From Kingella denitrificans ATCC 33394 (GTDB taxonomy: Bacteria; Pseudomonadota; Gammaproteobacteria; Burkholderiales; Neisseriaceae), in the NCBI RefSeq assembly GCF_000190695.1, contig NZ_GL870929.1, positions 1,161,808-1,225,807 on the forward strand: a stretch of 64,000 nt of DNA. The letters are read 5' to 3'. Below the pieces are notes generated by a model. It had not been told where the DNA came from. It did not search any database and saw nothing but the letters and a program-made list of their open reading frames with translations. The translations under genes and the position numbers were made by a program. Numbering within the stretch: position 1 is the stretch's first letter; each line of letters begins with the position of its first letter. Shown one piece after another: positions 1 to 9,863 of the stretch.

Positions 1-863
1 GACAATCCAACACAGCGCAAACACCGGCGGCTTCCGGCGCGGCAGCCAGCGGTGCGGCCACACCCGTAGTGGAAAAAACCGAAATCCGCTTCGGCACCAC
101 CGTGGGCGATTTCGGCGACATGGTGAAAGACCAAATCCAGCCGATTTTGGAGAAAAAAGGCTACCGCGTAACGCTGACCGAATACTCGGATTATGTCACC
201 CCGAACAAAGCATTGGCGGAAAACGCAATTGACATCAACATTTTCCAACACAAGCCTTATCTGGACGGCTTCAAAGCGGAACACAATCTGGATTTGACCG
301 AAGTGTTCCAAGTGCCCACCGCGCCTTTGGGTTTGTACGGCGGCAAACTGACCGCGCTGGACCAAGTGAAAGACGGCAGCACCGTTTCCGTTCCGAACGA
401 CCCGTCCAACTTGGCGCGCGCTTTGGTGATGCTGAAAGAATTGGGCTGGATTAAACTGAAAGACGGCATCGACCCGTTGAAAGCGGCGGTGAGCGACATT
501 GCCGAAAACACGCGCAATATCAAACTGGTGGAAATGGAAGCAGCCAACCTGCCACGCAGCCGCCAAGACGTGGATTTTGCGATTGTGAACGGCAACTACG
601 CCATGTCCAGCGGCATGAAGCTGTCTGAAACCCTGTTCCAAGAACCGAGCTTTGCCTATGTGAACTGGGCGGCCGTGCGCACGGCGGACAAAGACAGCCA
701 ATGGGTGAAAGACGTTGCCGACGCGTACAACTCCACCGAGTTCAAACAATACGCGCACCAACGCTTCAACGGCTATAAATACCCTGCCGCATGGGGCGAA
801 AACGCCGCCGGCAATGCCAAAGCCGAAGCCTCTGCCGCATCGTCAGCGTCTGCCGCGAAGTAA
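1..863 (+). CDS. metQ: MetQ-family methionine-binding lipoprotein (5' end outside window)
   Basis: This is the substrate-binding component of a D/L-methionine ABC importer of the NlpA/MetQ family. The reading frame is open to the left edge, so the true start and lipoprotein signal lie outside the window; the first visible residues are an Ala/Gly/Ser/Pro-rich linker (QSNTAQTPAASG) typical of the region after a lipidated Cys. The family core follows: EIRFGTTVGDFGDMV, then EYSDYVTPNKALAE, DINIFQHKPYLD, the PNDPSNLARAL loop, and VNGNYAMSSGM near the ligand pocket. It ends in an Ala/Ser-rich tail. An inverted DUS pair right after the stop probably terminates transcription. The likely ATPase partner (metN) is 18 kb away and no metI permease is visible. 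Family assignment is firm; methionine specificity is inferred. Confidence 0.9.
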   Translation, partial: QSNTAQTPAASGAAASGAATPVVEKTEIRFGTTVGDFGDMVKDQIQPILEKKGYRVTLTEYSDYVTPNKALAENAIDINIFQHKPYLDGFKAEHNLDLTEVFQVPTAPLGLYGGKLTALDQVKDGSTVSVPNDPSNLARALVMLKELGWIKLKDGIDPLKAAVSDIAENTRNIKLVEMEAANLPRSRQDVDFAIVNGNYAMSSGMKLSETLFQEPSFAYVNWAAVRTADKDSQWVKDVADAYNSTEFKQYAHQRFNGYKYPAAWGENAAGNAKAEASAASSASAAK

Positions 864-873
864 TATCGGACTG

Positions 874-921
874 AAAAAAGCAGCCTGCACTTTGGTTTTC
901 CAAGTGCAGGCTGCTTTTTTT
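874..921 (+). terminator. Inverted DUS pair, terminator after metQ
   Basis: Two oppositely oriented copies of GCAGCCTGCAC, flanked by A-runs and T-runs, form a stem of about 18 bp with a short loop, followed by seven T. It starts 11 nt past the metQ stop. Its symmetry could also serve the convergent gene at 927-1271. Confidence 0.8.
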
Positions 922-926
922 GTGGG

Positions 927-1271
927 TTATTCAGGCCGGAAGCCCACCGAAAAATCTGTTTCGCCGCGTTCGTCTTCGCGCAGCAGCACGTCATAACGGT
1001 GCGTTTTGCCGCACGCTTGCACGCGCCACGTCTCTTGCGCCAACCAGCGGTTTTCCGGACGCGTGACACGTTCGACTTGCGCATCAATCCGCTGAATCTC
1101 CCGACAGCCCTGTGCGGCCTCAGACACCGCAATCATGCGCGTCACATCGTTGCGCAGGATATCGTTGCCGCCGAACGTGGTGCTTTCGCCGTGATACGCC
1201 AAAGGCTCCGCTGCCGCGCCGCCTGCCAAACCAGCTAATAAACAGCCGAATACACAATAAGACAATTTCAT
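927..1271 (-). CDS. Small secreted protein of unknown function
   Basis: A 114-residue protein with a clear Sec signal peptide (MKLSYCVFGCLLAGLAGGAAA, cleavage after AAA) and a mature part of about 93 residues carrying two cysteines (in QGCREI and QACGKT) that could form a periplasmic disulfide. A purine-rich ribosome site (GGAAGAG) precedes the ATG. The gene lies downstream of lpdA on the same strand, separated from it by an inverted DUS pair, so it is probably transcribed on its own. I do not recognise the family; it looks like a small periplasmic protein with a mixed beta fold. Confidence 0.7.
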   Translation of the reverse strand: MKLSYCVFGCLLAGLAGGAAAEPLAYHGESTTFGGNDILRNDVTRMIAVSEAAQGCREIQRIDAQVERVTRPENRWLAQETWRVQACGKTHRYDVLLREDERGETDFSVGFRPE

Positions 1272-1308
1272 CGTTCTCTTCCCGTATTGTCCGTTTCAAA
1301 AACAAAAG

Positions 1309-1346
1309 TGCAGGCTGCTTTTTCGCCTTCCAAAAGCAGCCTGCAC
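1309..1346 (-). terminator. Inverted DUS pair, terminator after lpdA
   Basis: The two 15-nt arms are perfect complements (GTGCAGGCTGCTTTT and its reverse complement) around an 8-nt loop, 17 nt past the lpdA stop, with a T-rich run on the minus strand. Confidence 0.75.
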
Positions 1347-1362
1347 GCCAATCAATCATCCA

Positions 1363-2793
<1,431 letters not shown>

Positions 2794-2910
2794 GATGTTT
2801 TCCTTTGTAAGTAGGTTTAGGTAATGGGCAAAACGACCGCCTTGCCCATGGGATTATTCTAGCATGAAACATCGGCAAACCCTATATCCGCCGTGCTTCT
2901 TTGCGCCACG

Positions 2911-2924
2911 AAAGCAGCCTGCAC
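2911..2924 (+). repeat. Single DUS
   Basis: One copy of AAAGCAGCCTGCAC in the 256-nt gap between the lpdA start and the next gene. Nothing else recognisable stands out in that gap. Confidence 0.8.
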
Positions 2925-3049
2925 CCTGCCGGCCGCAAACAGCAGTCGTTAAGTTCCTGCAAATATGGTACATTCTCTTTTACCGCCCAAACGGTGGCCG
3001 CGCGCGGCGGTAAGGAAAAGTCCGTCATCATTTTTTCGGGAGAATTATC

Positions 3050-3460
3050 ATGTTGGATTTATTGCTGTTGTTGCTGTTTGCCAAAATGCAGGACCATGTT
3101 TACGAAGAAGCCCCTGCTTGGAAATGGGCGCTGGCGTGTTCCGCCGTCATTGTCGGCAAGTCTTGGATTCTGAAATCGACCGGAATCGGCGCGGAAACCA
3201 CATTGGTTGCAGCCATCATCGCCTTTGCCATGCTGTTTTTCTATGCATGGGGCTATTTTGCCTTACTGCGCCAAGTGGGCGATTCCTTGCTTTTGTGGCT
3301 GTTGGTTTTTTTCGGCGGCGCAATTTTGCCGTTTCTGCTTTCAGTCTGGGCAATCACCCAGACAATCGAGAACGGCCCGCCCGTCCGCGGGCATAACGAA
3401 TGGTCTGTGCCTGCCCAAGCGGCGGCCGCGCATCGCGTTTTGCCCGATTGGGCAGCTTAA
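3050..3460 (+). CDS. Small inner-membrane protein of unknown function
   Basis: A 136-residue protein with about four hydrophobic stretches: a very leucine-rich N-terminus (MLDLLLLLLF), then around residues 27-40, 51-71 and 78-101, followed by a polar tail of about 30 residues ending in DWAA. A ribosome site (GGGAGAA) precedes the ATG. It is 41 nt upstream of the OsmC-family gene on the same strand, so the two may be cotranscribed. I do not recognise the family and assign no function. Confidence 0.65.
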   Translation: MLDLLLLLLFAKMQDHVYEEAPAWKWALACSAVIVGKSWILKSTGIGAETTLVAAIIAFAMLFFYAWGYFALLRQVGDSLLLWLLVFFGGAILPFLLSVWAITQTIENGPPVRGHNEWSVPAQAAAAHRVLPDWAA

Positions 3461-3501
3461 TGTATTGAACTGTTTTTAAAGAGAAAGGTGTAAAAGTAAA
3501 A

Positions 3502-3924
3502 ATGAAGATTATCAACCGTTGGGTGGAAGGACGCTGCTTTGTGGCCAGCAACGAGCAAGGCAACAGCGTTGTGATGGAAGGTGCGGCAGACGAAGGCGCG
3601 GTGCGGCGCGGTGCCAGCCCTATGGAAATGCTGCTGATGGGCGTTGCAGGCTGCTCCAGCACCGATGTGGTCGATATTGCCAAAAAACAGCGGCAGAAAA
3701 TTACCGGCTGCATCACCACCGTCGAAGCGGAGCGTGCCGACAGCATCCCCAAAGTGTTCACCAAAATCCACATCCACTTCAAAGTGTTGGGGCATGATTT
3801 GAAAGAAGAGAGCATTGCCAAAGCCGTGCAGTTGTCGGCGGAAAAATATTGCTCCGCATCCATCATGCTGGGCAAGGCGGCGGAGATTTCGCACAGCTTC
3901 GAAATTGCCGAAGCGGACGTTTAA
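3502..3924 (+). CDS. OsmC-family protein
   Basis: A 140-residue OsmC/Ohr-superfamily protein, members of which reduce organic or fatty-acid hydroperoxides using two cysteines. Both are visible: one in GVAGCSSTDV and one in AEKYCSASIML, the spacing expected for the family. The pattern resembles the YhfA-like subgroup rather than classical Ohr, so the substrate is uncertain. The protein is cytoplasmic, with no signal peptide. It follows a small membrane-protein gene and is separated from the convergent fur gene by an inverted DUS pair. Confidence 0.85.
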   Translation: MKIINRWVEGRCFVASNEQGNSVVMEGAADEGAVRRGASPMEMLLMGVAGCSSTDVVDIAKKQRQKITGCITTVEAERADSIPKVFTKIHIHFKVLGHDLKEESIAKAVQLSAEKYCSASIMLGKAAEISHSFEIAEADV

Positions 3925-3947
3925 CCGTTTCCCAACGCCACCAAAAC

Positions 3948-3992
3948 AAAGTGCAGGCTGCTTTCCGTTATCCGAAAAAGCAGCCTGCACTT
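3948..3992. terminator. Inverted DUS pair between convergent osmC-like gene and fur
   Basis: The arms AAGTGCAGGCTGCTTT and AAAAGCAGCCTGCACTT flank an 11-nt loop. Placed between two converging genes, it can terminate both. Confidence 0.75.
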
Positions 3993-4009
3993 CTGTTTGC
4001 AATGAAAAA

Positions 4010-4435
4010 TCAACGTTTTTCTTTTTTCTGGCACTCCGCGCACACGCCATACATATACAGCGCGTGATCGACAATGCGGAAGCCGTTTTCTTCGGCAATC
4101 CTGTCTTGCAGCGCTTCGATTTCCTCGCTGTGAAACTCAATCACCGAGCCGCATTTCACGCACACGATATGGTCGTGGTGGCCGCCTTTGTTCAATTCAT
4201 ATACCGCCTTGCCCGTTTCGAAATGGTGGCGCAGCAGGATGCCCGCCTGCTCAAACTGCGTCAGCACGCGGTAAATGGTGGCCACGCCGATTTCAATGCC
4301 CTCATCCAGTAAAATGCGGTACACATCTTCGGCACTCAAATGTTCTTCTGCGTGTGTTTCAAACAAATCCAAAATTTTCAGGCGCGGGCCGGTCACCTTC
4401 AAACCGTTGTCTTTTAATTGGGATATATTGTTCAT
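4010..4435 (-). CDS. fur: Ferric uptake regulator Fur
   Basis: Iron-responsive DNA-binding repressor. I start it at the ATG giving MNNISQLKDNGLKVTG (141 residues), which matches the usual Fur N-terminus; an upstream in-frame ATG would add 22 atypical residues. The winged helix spans about 1-80, with the recognition helix in IGVATIYRVLTQF. Metal ligands are visible in GGHHDH (86-89) and in two Cys pairs, C92xxC95 and C132xxC135. It is divergent from bamE across a 184-nt AT-rich region that should hold both promoters. Possible targets in this window are the TonB receptor at 30405 and hemA at 26379, both with partial Fur-box matches upstream. Confidence 0.96.
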   Translation of the reverse strand: MNNISQLKDNGLKVTGPRLKILDLFETHAEEHLSAEDVYRILLDEGIEIGVATIYRVLTQFEQAGILLRHHFETGKAVYELNKGGHHDHIVCVKCGSVIEFHSEEIEALQDRIAEENGFRIVDHALYMYGVCAECQKKEKR

Positions 4436-4619
4436 ATTTATGTGACTTTCCGATAAAACAATTGAAATATTGTCGATAGAATAATTGCCGTATAATAGCA
4501 CCTTTTAACCGTTTGCTTGCAAATAATTGATAAAAGTTGTCAATAAGGGTATTTGAACCCGCGCGATTGTGGTATCTTCCCGACTGTTTAAAAGCCCCAT
4601 TTATCCGAAAGGTCATCTT

Positions 4620-4994
4620 GTGAAAGCATTATTATCCGCCGCCGCTCTGGCCGTCTGCGTCAGCGCGTGTACCCCTGCCTTGGTCGAAAAACTGCCTTAT
4701 TACCGGCTGTCCGTCGTGCAGGGCATCCCGCTGGATGCCGCGTCCGTTTTGGCCGTGAAAGAAGGCATGACCCGCCAGCAGGTGGAAATGGAAATCGGCG
4801 CGCCCCTGCTACGCCCCAGCTTCCGCGCCGACCGCTGGGATTATGTTTACGAAGTGTCGCGCGGCGGCAAAGTGAAAGAAAACCGCACGCTCACCATTCA
4901 TTTCGGTGCGGACGGCACGGTGAACCACATTGAAGGCGACGCGCTGGATTTCGCCCGCCAACAAATCCAACATAACCAACAGGGTAACCAATAA
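4620..4994 (+). CDS. bamE: BamE/SmpA outer-membrane assembly lipoprotein
   Basis: Small lipoprotein subunit of the beta-barrel assembly machine (BAM). The GTG start at 4620 is chosen because GAAAGG lies 7 nt upstream and it gives a clean lipoprotein signal (VKALLSAAALAVCVSAC, lipidated Cys in VSAC). The SmpA/OmlA core is visible as VQGIPLDAASVLAVKEGMTR, EIGAPLL and DRWDYVYEV, the usual small alpha/beta domain. It has 124 residues. The stop codon shares one base with the dapB start (TAATG), so the two are translationally coupled. It is divergent from fur. Confidence 0.93.
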   Translation: MKALLSAAALAVCVSACTPALVEKLPYYRLSVVQGIPLDAASVLAVKEGMTRQQVEMEIGAPLLRPSFRADRWDYVYEVSRGGKVKENRTLTIHFGADGTVNHIEGDALDFARQQIQHNQQGNQ

Positions 4995-5815
4995 TGACGC
5001 AGCAAATCAGAATTGCCGTGGCCGGCGCGAACGGCCGTATGGGCAAAGTATTGGTGGAAGCGGTGCAGCAAAACCCCCGAACCGTGCTGACAGGCGCGTT
5101 GGAACACGCAGGTTCCGATGCCTTGGATTTGGACGCGGGCTATGCCATCGGCCAGAAAACCGGCGTATTGATTTCTGCTGACATGGATGCCGTGCTGGCC
5201 AACTGCGACGTGGTGATTGATTTCACCCGGCCGGACGCTTCCCTGCCACTCATCGCCAAATGCGCGGAAAAAAACATCAAAATGGTCATCGGCACAACGG
5301 GTTATGACGACAACGGCAAAGCGGCCATCGCCGCGGCGGCGCAGAAAAACGCGATTGTGTTCGCCGCCAATTACAGCGTGGGCGTGAACCTGACCTTCCA
5401 TATCCTGGACACGGTGGCGCGCGTGCTGAACGACGGCTACGACATCGAAATCATTGAAGCGCACCACCGCCACAAAGTCGATGCGCCCAGCGGCACGGCA
5501 TTGCGTATGGGCGAAGTGATTGCCAATGCGTTGGGACGCGATTTGAAAACCTGCGCGGTATATGGCCGCGAAGGCCACACGGGCACGCGCGACCCGAACA
5601 CCATCGGTTTTGCCACCGTGCGCGCGGGCGATATCGTGGGCGACCACACCGCCTTGTTCGCCACCGACGGCGAGCGCGTGGAAATCACCCACAAAGCCAG
5701 CAGCCGCATGACGTTTGCCGCAGGCGCGGTGCGGGCGGCGGTGTGGCTGGACGGCCGCAAAACGGGCTTGTTCGATATGCAGGACGTGCTGGGTTTGCGC
5801 GGCACGTCATCGTGA
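4994..5815 (+). CDS. dapB: 4-hydroxy-tetrahydrodipicolinate reductase
   Basis: Catalyses the NAD(P)H-dependent reduction step of diaminopimelate/lysine synthesis, feeding peptidoglycan. It has 273 residues. The N-terminal Rossmann motif is GANGRMG (11-17). The substrate-binding and catalytic segment EAHHRHKVDAPSGTA (155-169) contains the His pair, the catalytic Lys161 and the PSGTA loop. It overlaps bamE by one base. dapD of the same pathway is at 60339-61160. An inverted DUS pair follows the stop. Confidence 0.97.
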   Translation: MTQQIRIAVAGANGRMGKVLVEAVQQNPRTVLTGALEHAGSDALDLDAGYAIGQKTGVLISADMDAVLANCDVVIDFTRPDASLPLIAKCAEKNIKMVIGTTGYDDNGKAAIAAAAQKNAIVFAANYSVGVNLTFHILDTVARVLNDGYDIEIIEAHHRHKVDAPSGTALRMGEVIANALGRDLKTCAVYGREGHTGTRDPNTIGFATVRAGDIVGDHTALFATDGERVEITHKASSRMTFAAGAVRAAVWLDGRKTGLFDMQDVLGLRGTSS

Positions 5816-5823
5816 AAAACAAC

Positions 5824-5861
5824 GTGCAGGCTGCTTTTGAAGCGTAAAAAGCAGCCTGCAC
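5824..5861 (+). terminator. Inverted DUS pair between dapB and pssA
   Basis: Complementary DUS arms (5824-5838 and 5847-5861) lie between the dapB stop and the pssA start. The T-run is short, so termination may be partial; the right arm is only 15 nt from the pssA ATG. Confidence 0.6.
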
Positions 5862-5875
5862 ATCGGGAAATCATC

Positions 5876-6658
5876 ATGCAGACAGAAAACGAAAACAGAG
5901 AAACCGCCGGCGTGGCAGGCAAAGTGCAGGCGTTGCGCCAAAACAGCATTTACCTGCTGCCCAACTCGTTCACCATCGCCGCCTTGTTTGCCGCATTTTT
6001 CGCCATCACCCAATCCATGCACGGACGCTTTGAAAGCGCGGCCGTGTCCGTATTCATCGCCATGGTGCTGGACGGCATGGACGGGCGCGTGGCACGTTTG
6101 ACCAACAGCCAGAGCGCGTTCGGCGAACAGCTCGACAGCCTGGCCGACATGGTCAGCTTCGGCGTTGCCCCCGCGCTGATTGTGTATAACTGGCATTTGT
6201 ACCAATTCGGCAAACTGGGCTATTGCGTGGCGTTCGTCTATTGCGCCTGCGCCGCGTTGCGCCTTGCCCTGTTCAACACGCTCATCGGCAAAGTGGACAA
6301 AAAATGGTTCATCGGTATCCCCAGCCCGACGGCGGCCGCATTGGTGGTCGGATTGGTGTGGCTGGACTACAGCTACACGGACGGAATGTTCCAGCGCGCC
6401 AGCGTGTGGGTGGTGCTGCTGACCCTGTTCGCCGGCCTTTCAATGGTGGCGCAGGTACGCTTTTGGAGCTTCAAGGAAATCAATCCGCGCCTGAAAGTGC
6501 CGTTCATCGGCATGATTGGCCTGCTGCTGTTTTTAATGATATTCATCTTGGAACCCGCCTTGGTGCTGTTCGCCTTCTTCTTCGGCTACAGCCTGTCGGG
6601 CTACATCATGTGGGCATGGCGCAAATTCAAAACGCGCCGCATCGCCAAAACATCATGA
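5876..6658 (+). CDS. pssA: CDP-diacylglycerol-serine O-phosphatidyltransferase
   Basis: Membrane enzyme making phosphatidylserine, precursor of phosphatidylethanolamine. The start at 5876 (MQTENENRET) is chosen over an upstream ATG inside the DUS hairpin, and GGGAAA precedes it. Length is 260 residues. The CDP-alcohol phosphotransferase motif is complete: D69-G70, A73-R74, G83, D87 and D91. Six or more hydrophobic segments follow, consistent with an inner-membrane protein. The serine substrate is inferred from similarity of the N-terminal half to bacterial PssA type II enzymes. Confidence 0.92.
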   Translation: MQTENENRETAGVAGKVQALRQNSIYLLPNSFTIAALFAAFFAITQSMHGRFESAAVSVFIAMVLDGMDGRVARLTNSQSAFGEQLDSLADMVSFGVAPALIVYNWHLYQFGKLGYCVAFVYCACAALRLALFNTLIGKVDKKWFIGIPSPTAAALVVGLVWLDYSYTDGMFQRASVWVVLLTLFAGLSMVAQVRFWSFKEINPRLKVPFIGMIGLLLFLMIFILEPALVLFAFFFGYSLSGYIMWAWRKFKTRRIAKTS

Positions 6659-6666
6659 AAATGAAA

Positions 6667-6705
6667 GTGCAGGCTGCTTTTGCAAGGTTCAAAAGCAGCC
6701 TGCAC
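6667..6705 (+). terminator. Inverted DUS pair between pssA and dinB
   Basis: Perfect 15-nt arms with a 9-nt loop, beginning 8 nt after the pssA stop and ending 10 nt before the dinB ATG, so no room is left for a separate downstream promoter. Confidence 0.6.
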
Positions 6706-6715
6706 CCTTTAAGCC

Positions 6716-7783
6716 ATGCACACACGCAAAATCATCCACATCGATATGGACGCGTTTTACGCTTCCGTGGAACTGCGCGAGCAACCGCATTTGCGCGGCC
6801 TGCCCGTGGTGGTGGCGTGGGATTCGCCGCGCTCGGTGATTTGCGCCGCATCGTATGAAGCGCGAGCGTTCGGCTTGCGCTCCGCCATGTCTGCCGCCCG
6901 CGCCAAGCAGCTGTGCCCGCAAGCCGTGTTCGTGCCGCCGCATTTCGATTTATACCGCCAAGTATCACGGCAAATTCATCAGATTTTCCATCAATACACC
7001 GACCTGGTCGAACCGCTGGCCTTGGACGAAGCCTATCTGGACGTATCGCACAACAAATTGTCCGTGCCGTATGCCACGGACGTGGCCAGCCAAATCCGCG
7101 CGCAAATCTTCCAACAAACCGGGCTGACCGCATCCGCCGGCATCGCCCCGAACAAATTTCTGGCGAAAGTGGCCTCCGACTGGCGCAAGCCGAACGGGCA
7201 ATTCGTGCTGCCGCCGCCCAAAATCGCCGCCTTCCTGCACGGTTTGCCGATTGAAAAAATTCCCGGCGTGGGGCAAAAAACCGCACAAAAACTGCACCGC
7301 TTCGGCTGGAAAACGGCGGGCGACGTGCAGGCTGCCTCCCGCATGCAGCTGGTGCACCTTTTGGGGCAATGGGGCTACCGTTTCTACGATTTGGTGCGCG
7401 GCGTGGACAACCGCCCCGTGCAGCCTTCGCGTGAACGGGTGCAGATTTCCACCGAAATCACCGTGCCGGACGATTTGCCGCGCGAAGAAATCGCCCTGCA
7501 TCTGCCCGACTTGGCGCACGACATTTCCCTGCAAATGCAGCGCAAACGCACGCGCGGGCAAACGGTTACGCTGAAGCTGAAAACCAGCGACTTCCATATC
7601 TACACCCGATCGCAAACCTATTCTTCGCCGCTGCCCGATGCCGAATCCCTGCTCAAAGCAGCCTGCACCCTGCTGCAAAAAATGCCCGGCGAACCCGAAT
7701 ACCGCCTCATTGGCATCGGCATCAGCCATTTGCAGCCCGACCGACAACAGCCCGATTTGTGGCACACCGAAAGCACAGAATGA
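6716..7783 (+). CDS. dinB: DNA polymerase IV (Y family)
   Basis: Error-prone translesion polymerase of 355 residues. Visible motifs are DMDAFYASVE (catalytic Asp10 with the steric gate nearby), SYEARAFGLRSAM, LALDEAYLDVS (Asp104-Glu105), and the helix-hairpin-helix IPGVGQKTAQKL. The C-terminal little-finger domain follows from about residue 240. There is no convincing Shine-Dalgarno: a DUS arm lies just upstream, so expression may depend on reading through from pssA. Its TGA overlaps the ATG of the following peptidase gene (ATGA). At least two DUS cores fall inside the coding sequence. Confidence 0.95.
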   Translation: MHTRKIIHIDMDAFYASVELREQPHLRGLPVVVAWDSPRSVICAASYEARAFGLRSAMSAARAKQLCPQAVFVPPHFDLYRQVSRQIHQIFHQYTDLVEPLALDEAYLDVSHNKLSVPYATDVASQIRAQIFQQTGLTASAGIAPNKFLAKVASDWRKPNGQFVLPPPKIAAFLHGLPIEKIPGVGQKTAQKLHRFGWKTAGDVQAASRMQLVHLLGQWGYRFYDLVRGVDNRPVQPSRERVQISTEITVPDDLPREEIALHLPDLAHDISLQMQRKRTRGQTVTLKLKTSDFHIYTRSQTYSSPLPDAESLLKAACTLLQKMPGEPEYRLIGIGISHLQPDRQQPDLWHTESTE

Positions 7784-9789
7784 CGACACACGACCCCTAT
7801 TCCGCCTTGGAACGACTGGATTCGCCCGAAACACAAGCACTGCTGGCCAAAGCGCGGCAAAAAGTGCAGGCTGCTTTTCATTCCGCCGAATTCCACCGCA
7901 CCAAAGCGGAAATCCTCGCCCAACTGCAAGACGAACGGCAAATCCCGTTCTGCCAGGAACACCGCGCGCGGATGTACCACTTCCACCAGTCCGCCGAATT
8001 CCCCAAAGGCTTGTACCGCGTGTGCAGCGCATCTTCCTACCGCGCCGGCCTGCCCGAATGGGAAGTGCTGTTTTCCGTGGCGGATTTTGACGCGCTGCTG
8101 GGCGACGACGTGTATTTGGACGGCGTGTCGCATTATGTGGAACGGCCCGAAAAAACGCTGCTCACGCTGTCGTCCGCCGGTTCGGACAGCGCCTATACGC
8201 TGGAATTCGATTTAAACAAAAAGGCGGTGGTGGACGGCGGCTTTCATTTCCCGCTCGGCAAAAACCATGTGGCCTGGCGCGATGAAGACAGCGTGTGGCT
8301 CTGCCCCGCGTGGGACGAACGCCAGCTCACGGATTCGGGCTATCCGCGCCAAGTGTGGCTGATGCGGCGCGGGCAAAGTTTGGCGGAAGCCGTGCCGGTA
8401 TACGAAATGGCGGCGGACGGCGTGATGGTGAACGCGTGGCGTTATTTGGACGCGCAGGGTGCTCCGCTGGACTTGGTGGAAGCCAATACATCGTTCTTCC
8501 ATAAAGATTATTTTTATGTGAACGCGCAAAACGAAGCGGTGCCGCTGGCCTTGCCGAGCGATAGCGAAGTGGTGGGCTATCTGGCGGGGCAACTGCTGCT
8601 GCATTTGAAATCGGACTGGCAGCGCAGCAAGCAGAAATACGGTGCAGGCTGCCTTTTGGCGGTGAAGCTGAACAAGGGCGAATTGGGCGAGGCGCAGTGC
8701 CTGTTTGCGCCCAATCCGCAGCAAGCATTGGAACTGATTGAAACCACGCGAAAATTCGTCATCGCCAGCCTGCTGGACAATGTGTCGGGCAGCCTGAAAG
8801 CGTGGAAATGGGAACACGGCGCGTGGACGGAACAGGCGTTGCCCGTTTTCCCGAAAGGCGCGATTGAACTGGCCGACCAGCCTTGGGGCGGCGACACGGT
8901 GCATTTGGCCGCCAGCGATTTCGTCACCCCGCTCACGCTGTATTCGCTGGATTTGAACGTGATGGAGCTGACGGTATTGCGAAAGCAGCCTGCACAATTC
9001 GACGCGCAAGGCATTGACGTGCAGCAGCGTTTTGCCGAATCCGCAGACGGCACGCGCATTCCGTATTACTGGGTCGGCAAGCAGAAATCACCCGACACGC
9101 CCACATTGGTGTACTGCTACGGCGGCTTCGATGTGCCCGAACTGCCGCATTACATGGGCACCATCGGCAAACACTGGCTGGAGCGCGGCGGCGCGTTCGT
9201 GCTGGCGAACATACGCGGCGGCGGCGAATTTGTCGGTTGGCACGAAGCCGCCATGCGCCGCAACAAGCACAAAAGCGTGGATGACCTGCTCGCCGTCATT
9301 GCCGACCTGCACGCACACGGATACACCAGCGCGCCGCACACCGCCATCCAAGGCGGCAGCAACGGCGGCCTGATAGTGGCTTCCGCGTTTTGCAGGCAGC
9401 CTGCACGCATCGGCGCACTGGTTTGCGAAGTGCCGCTCACCGACATGCTGCGCTATACCGAACTCTACGCCGGTGCCAGCTGGGTGGAAGAATACGGCGA
9501 CCCAGCTGACCCCAAAATGCACGAATATTTGGCGCAATTTTCGCCCTATCACCAACTCTCAGGCAGCCTGCACTATCCGCCCGCCTTTATCACCACCAGC
9601 CTGGCGGACGACCGCGTCCATCCTGCCCACGCGCTGAAATTCTATGCCAAGCTCGCCGCCGCGCAGCCCGACACGACCTGGCTTTACGCCCCCGAAACCG
9701 GCGGCCACACCGGCAACGGCACGCAGGAACAAAGCGCGGACGAACTGGCGTGCCTGCTGGCGTTTTTGCGCCAAACCATCGGTTCATAA
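7780..9789 (+). CDS. Prolyl-oligopeptidase family serine peptidase (S9)
   Basis: A 669-residue S9-type peptidase. The start is the ATG overlapping the dinB stop. The N-terminal 400 or so residues look like the beta-propeller; the C-terminal alpha/beta-hydrolase domain shows the nucleophile elbow GGSNGG (Ser527), the Asp in SLADDRVHPAH (610-611) and the His in ETGGHTGNG (His643). NIRGGGEFVGWHEA is the usual segment before the active site. There is no signal peptide, so it is probably cytoplasmic. The gene contains five or more DUS cores, an unusually high density. Substrate is unknown; the family usually cuts short proline-containing peptides. Confidence 0.9.
   Translation: MTTHDPYSALERLDSPETQALLAKARQKVQAAFHSAEFHRTKAEILAQLQDERQIPFCQEHRARMYHFHQSAEFPKGLYRVCSASSYRAGLPEWEVLFSVADFDALLGDDVYLDGVSHYVERPEKTLLTLSSAGSDSAYTLEFDLNKKAVVDGGFHFPLGKNHVAWRDEDSVWLCPAWDERQLTDSGYPRQVWLMRRGQSLAEAVPVYEMAADGVMVNAWRYLDAQGAPLDLVEANTSFFHKDYFYVNAQNEAVPLALPSDSEVVGYLAGQLLLHLKSDWQRSKQKYGAGCLLAVKLNKGELGEAQCLFAPNPQQALELIETTRKFVIASLLDNVSGSLKAWKWEHGAWTEQALPVFPKGAIELADQPWGGDTVHLAASDFVTPLTLYSLDLNVMELTVLRKQPAQFDAQGIDVQQRFAESADGTRIPYYWVGKQKSPDTPTLVYCYGGFDVPELPHYMGTIGKHWLERGGAFVLANIRGGGEFVGWHEAAMRRNKHKSVDDLLAVIADLHAHGYTSAPHTAIQGGSNGGLIVASAFCRQPARIGALVCEVPLTDMLRYTELYAGASWVEEYGDPADPKMHEYLAQFSPYHQLSGSLHYPPAFITTSLADDRVHPAHALKFYAKLAAAQPDTTWLYAPETGGHTGNGTQEQSADELACLLAFLRQTIGS
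7862..9573 (+). repeat. Cluster of DUS cores inside the S9 peptidase gene
   Basis: Copies or near-copies of the DUS core occur near 7863, 8643, 8986, 9394 and 9563 in both orientations, in different reading frames. They encode short repeated peptides such as VQAAF, GAGCLL, KQPAQ, RQPAR and GSLH. Confidence 0.75.
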
Positions 9790-9831
9790 AAAAGCAGCCT
9801 GCACTCTGAATTTGATGTGCAGGCTGCTTTC
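9788..9831 (+). terminator. Inverted DUS pair, terminator after S9 peptidase
   Basis: The arms start right at the stop codon: AAAAGCAGCCTGCAC (9790-9804) pairs with GTGCAGGCTGCTTT (9817-9830). Confidence 0.75.
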
Positions 9832-9863
9832 TTGACGTGTGTGTTTATCGTATAAGAGATGGA

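Noticed and set aside
3457..4140. Minus-strand frame of 227 codons opposite the OsmC-like gene
   Set aside because: It overlaps two well-supported genes and the DUS hairpin; its sequence looks like a translated shadow.
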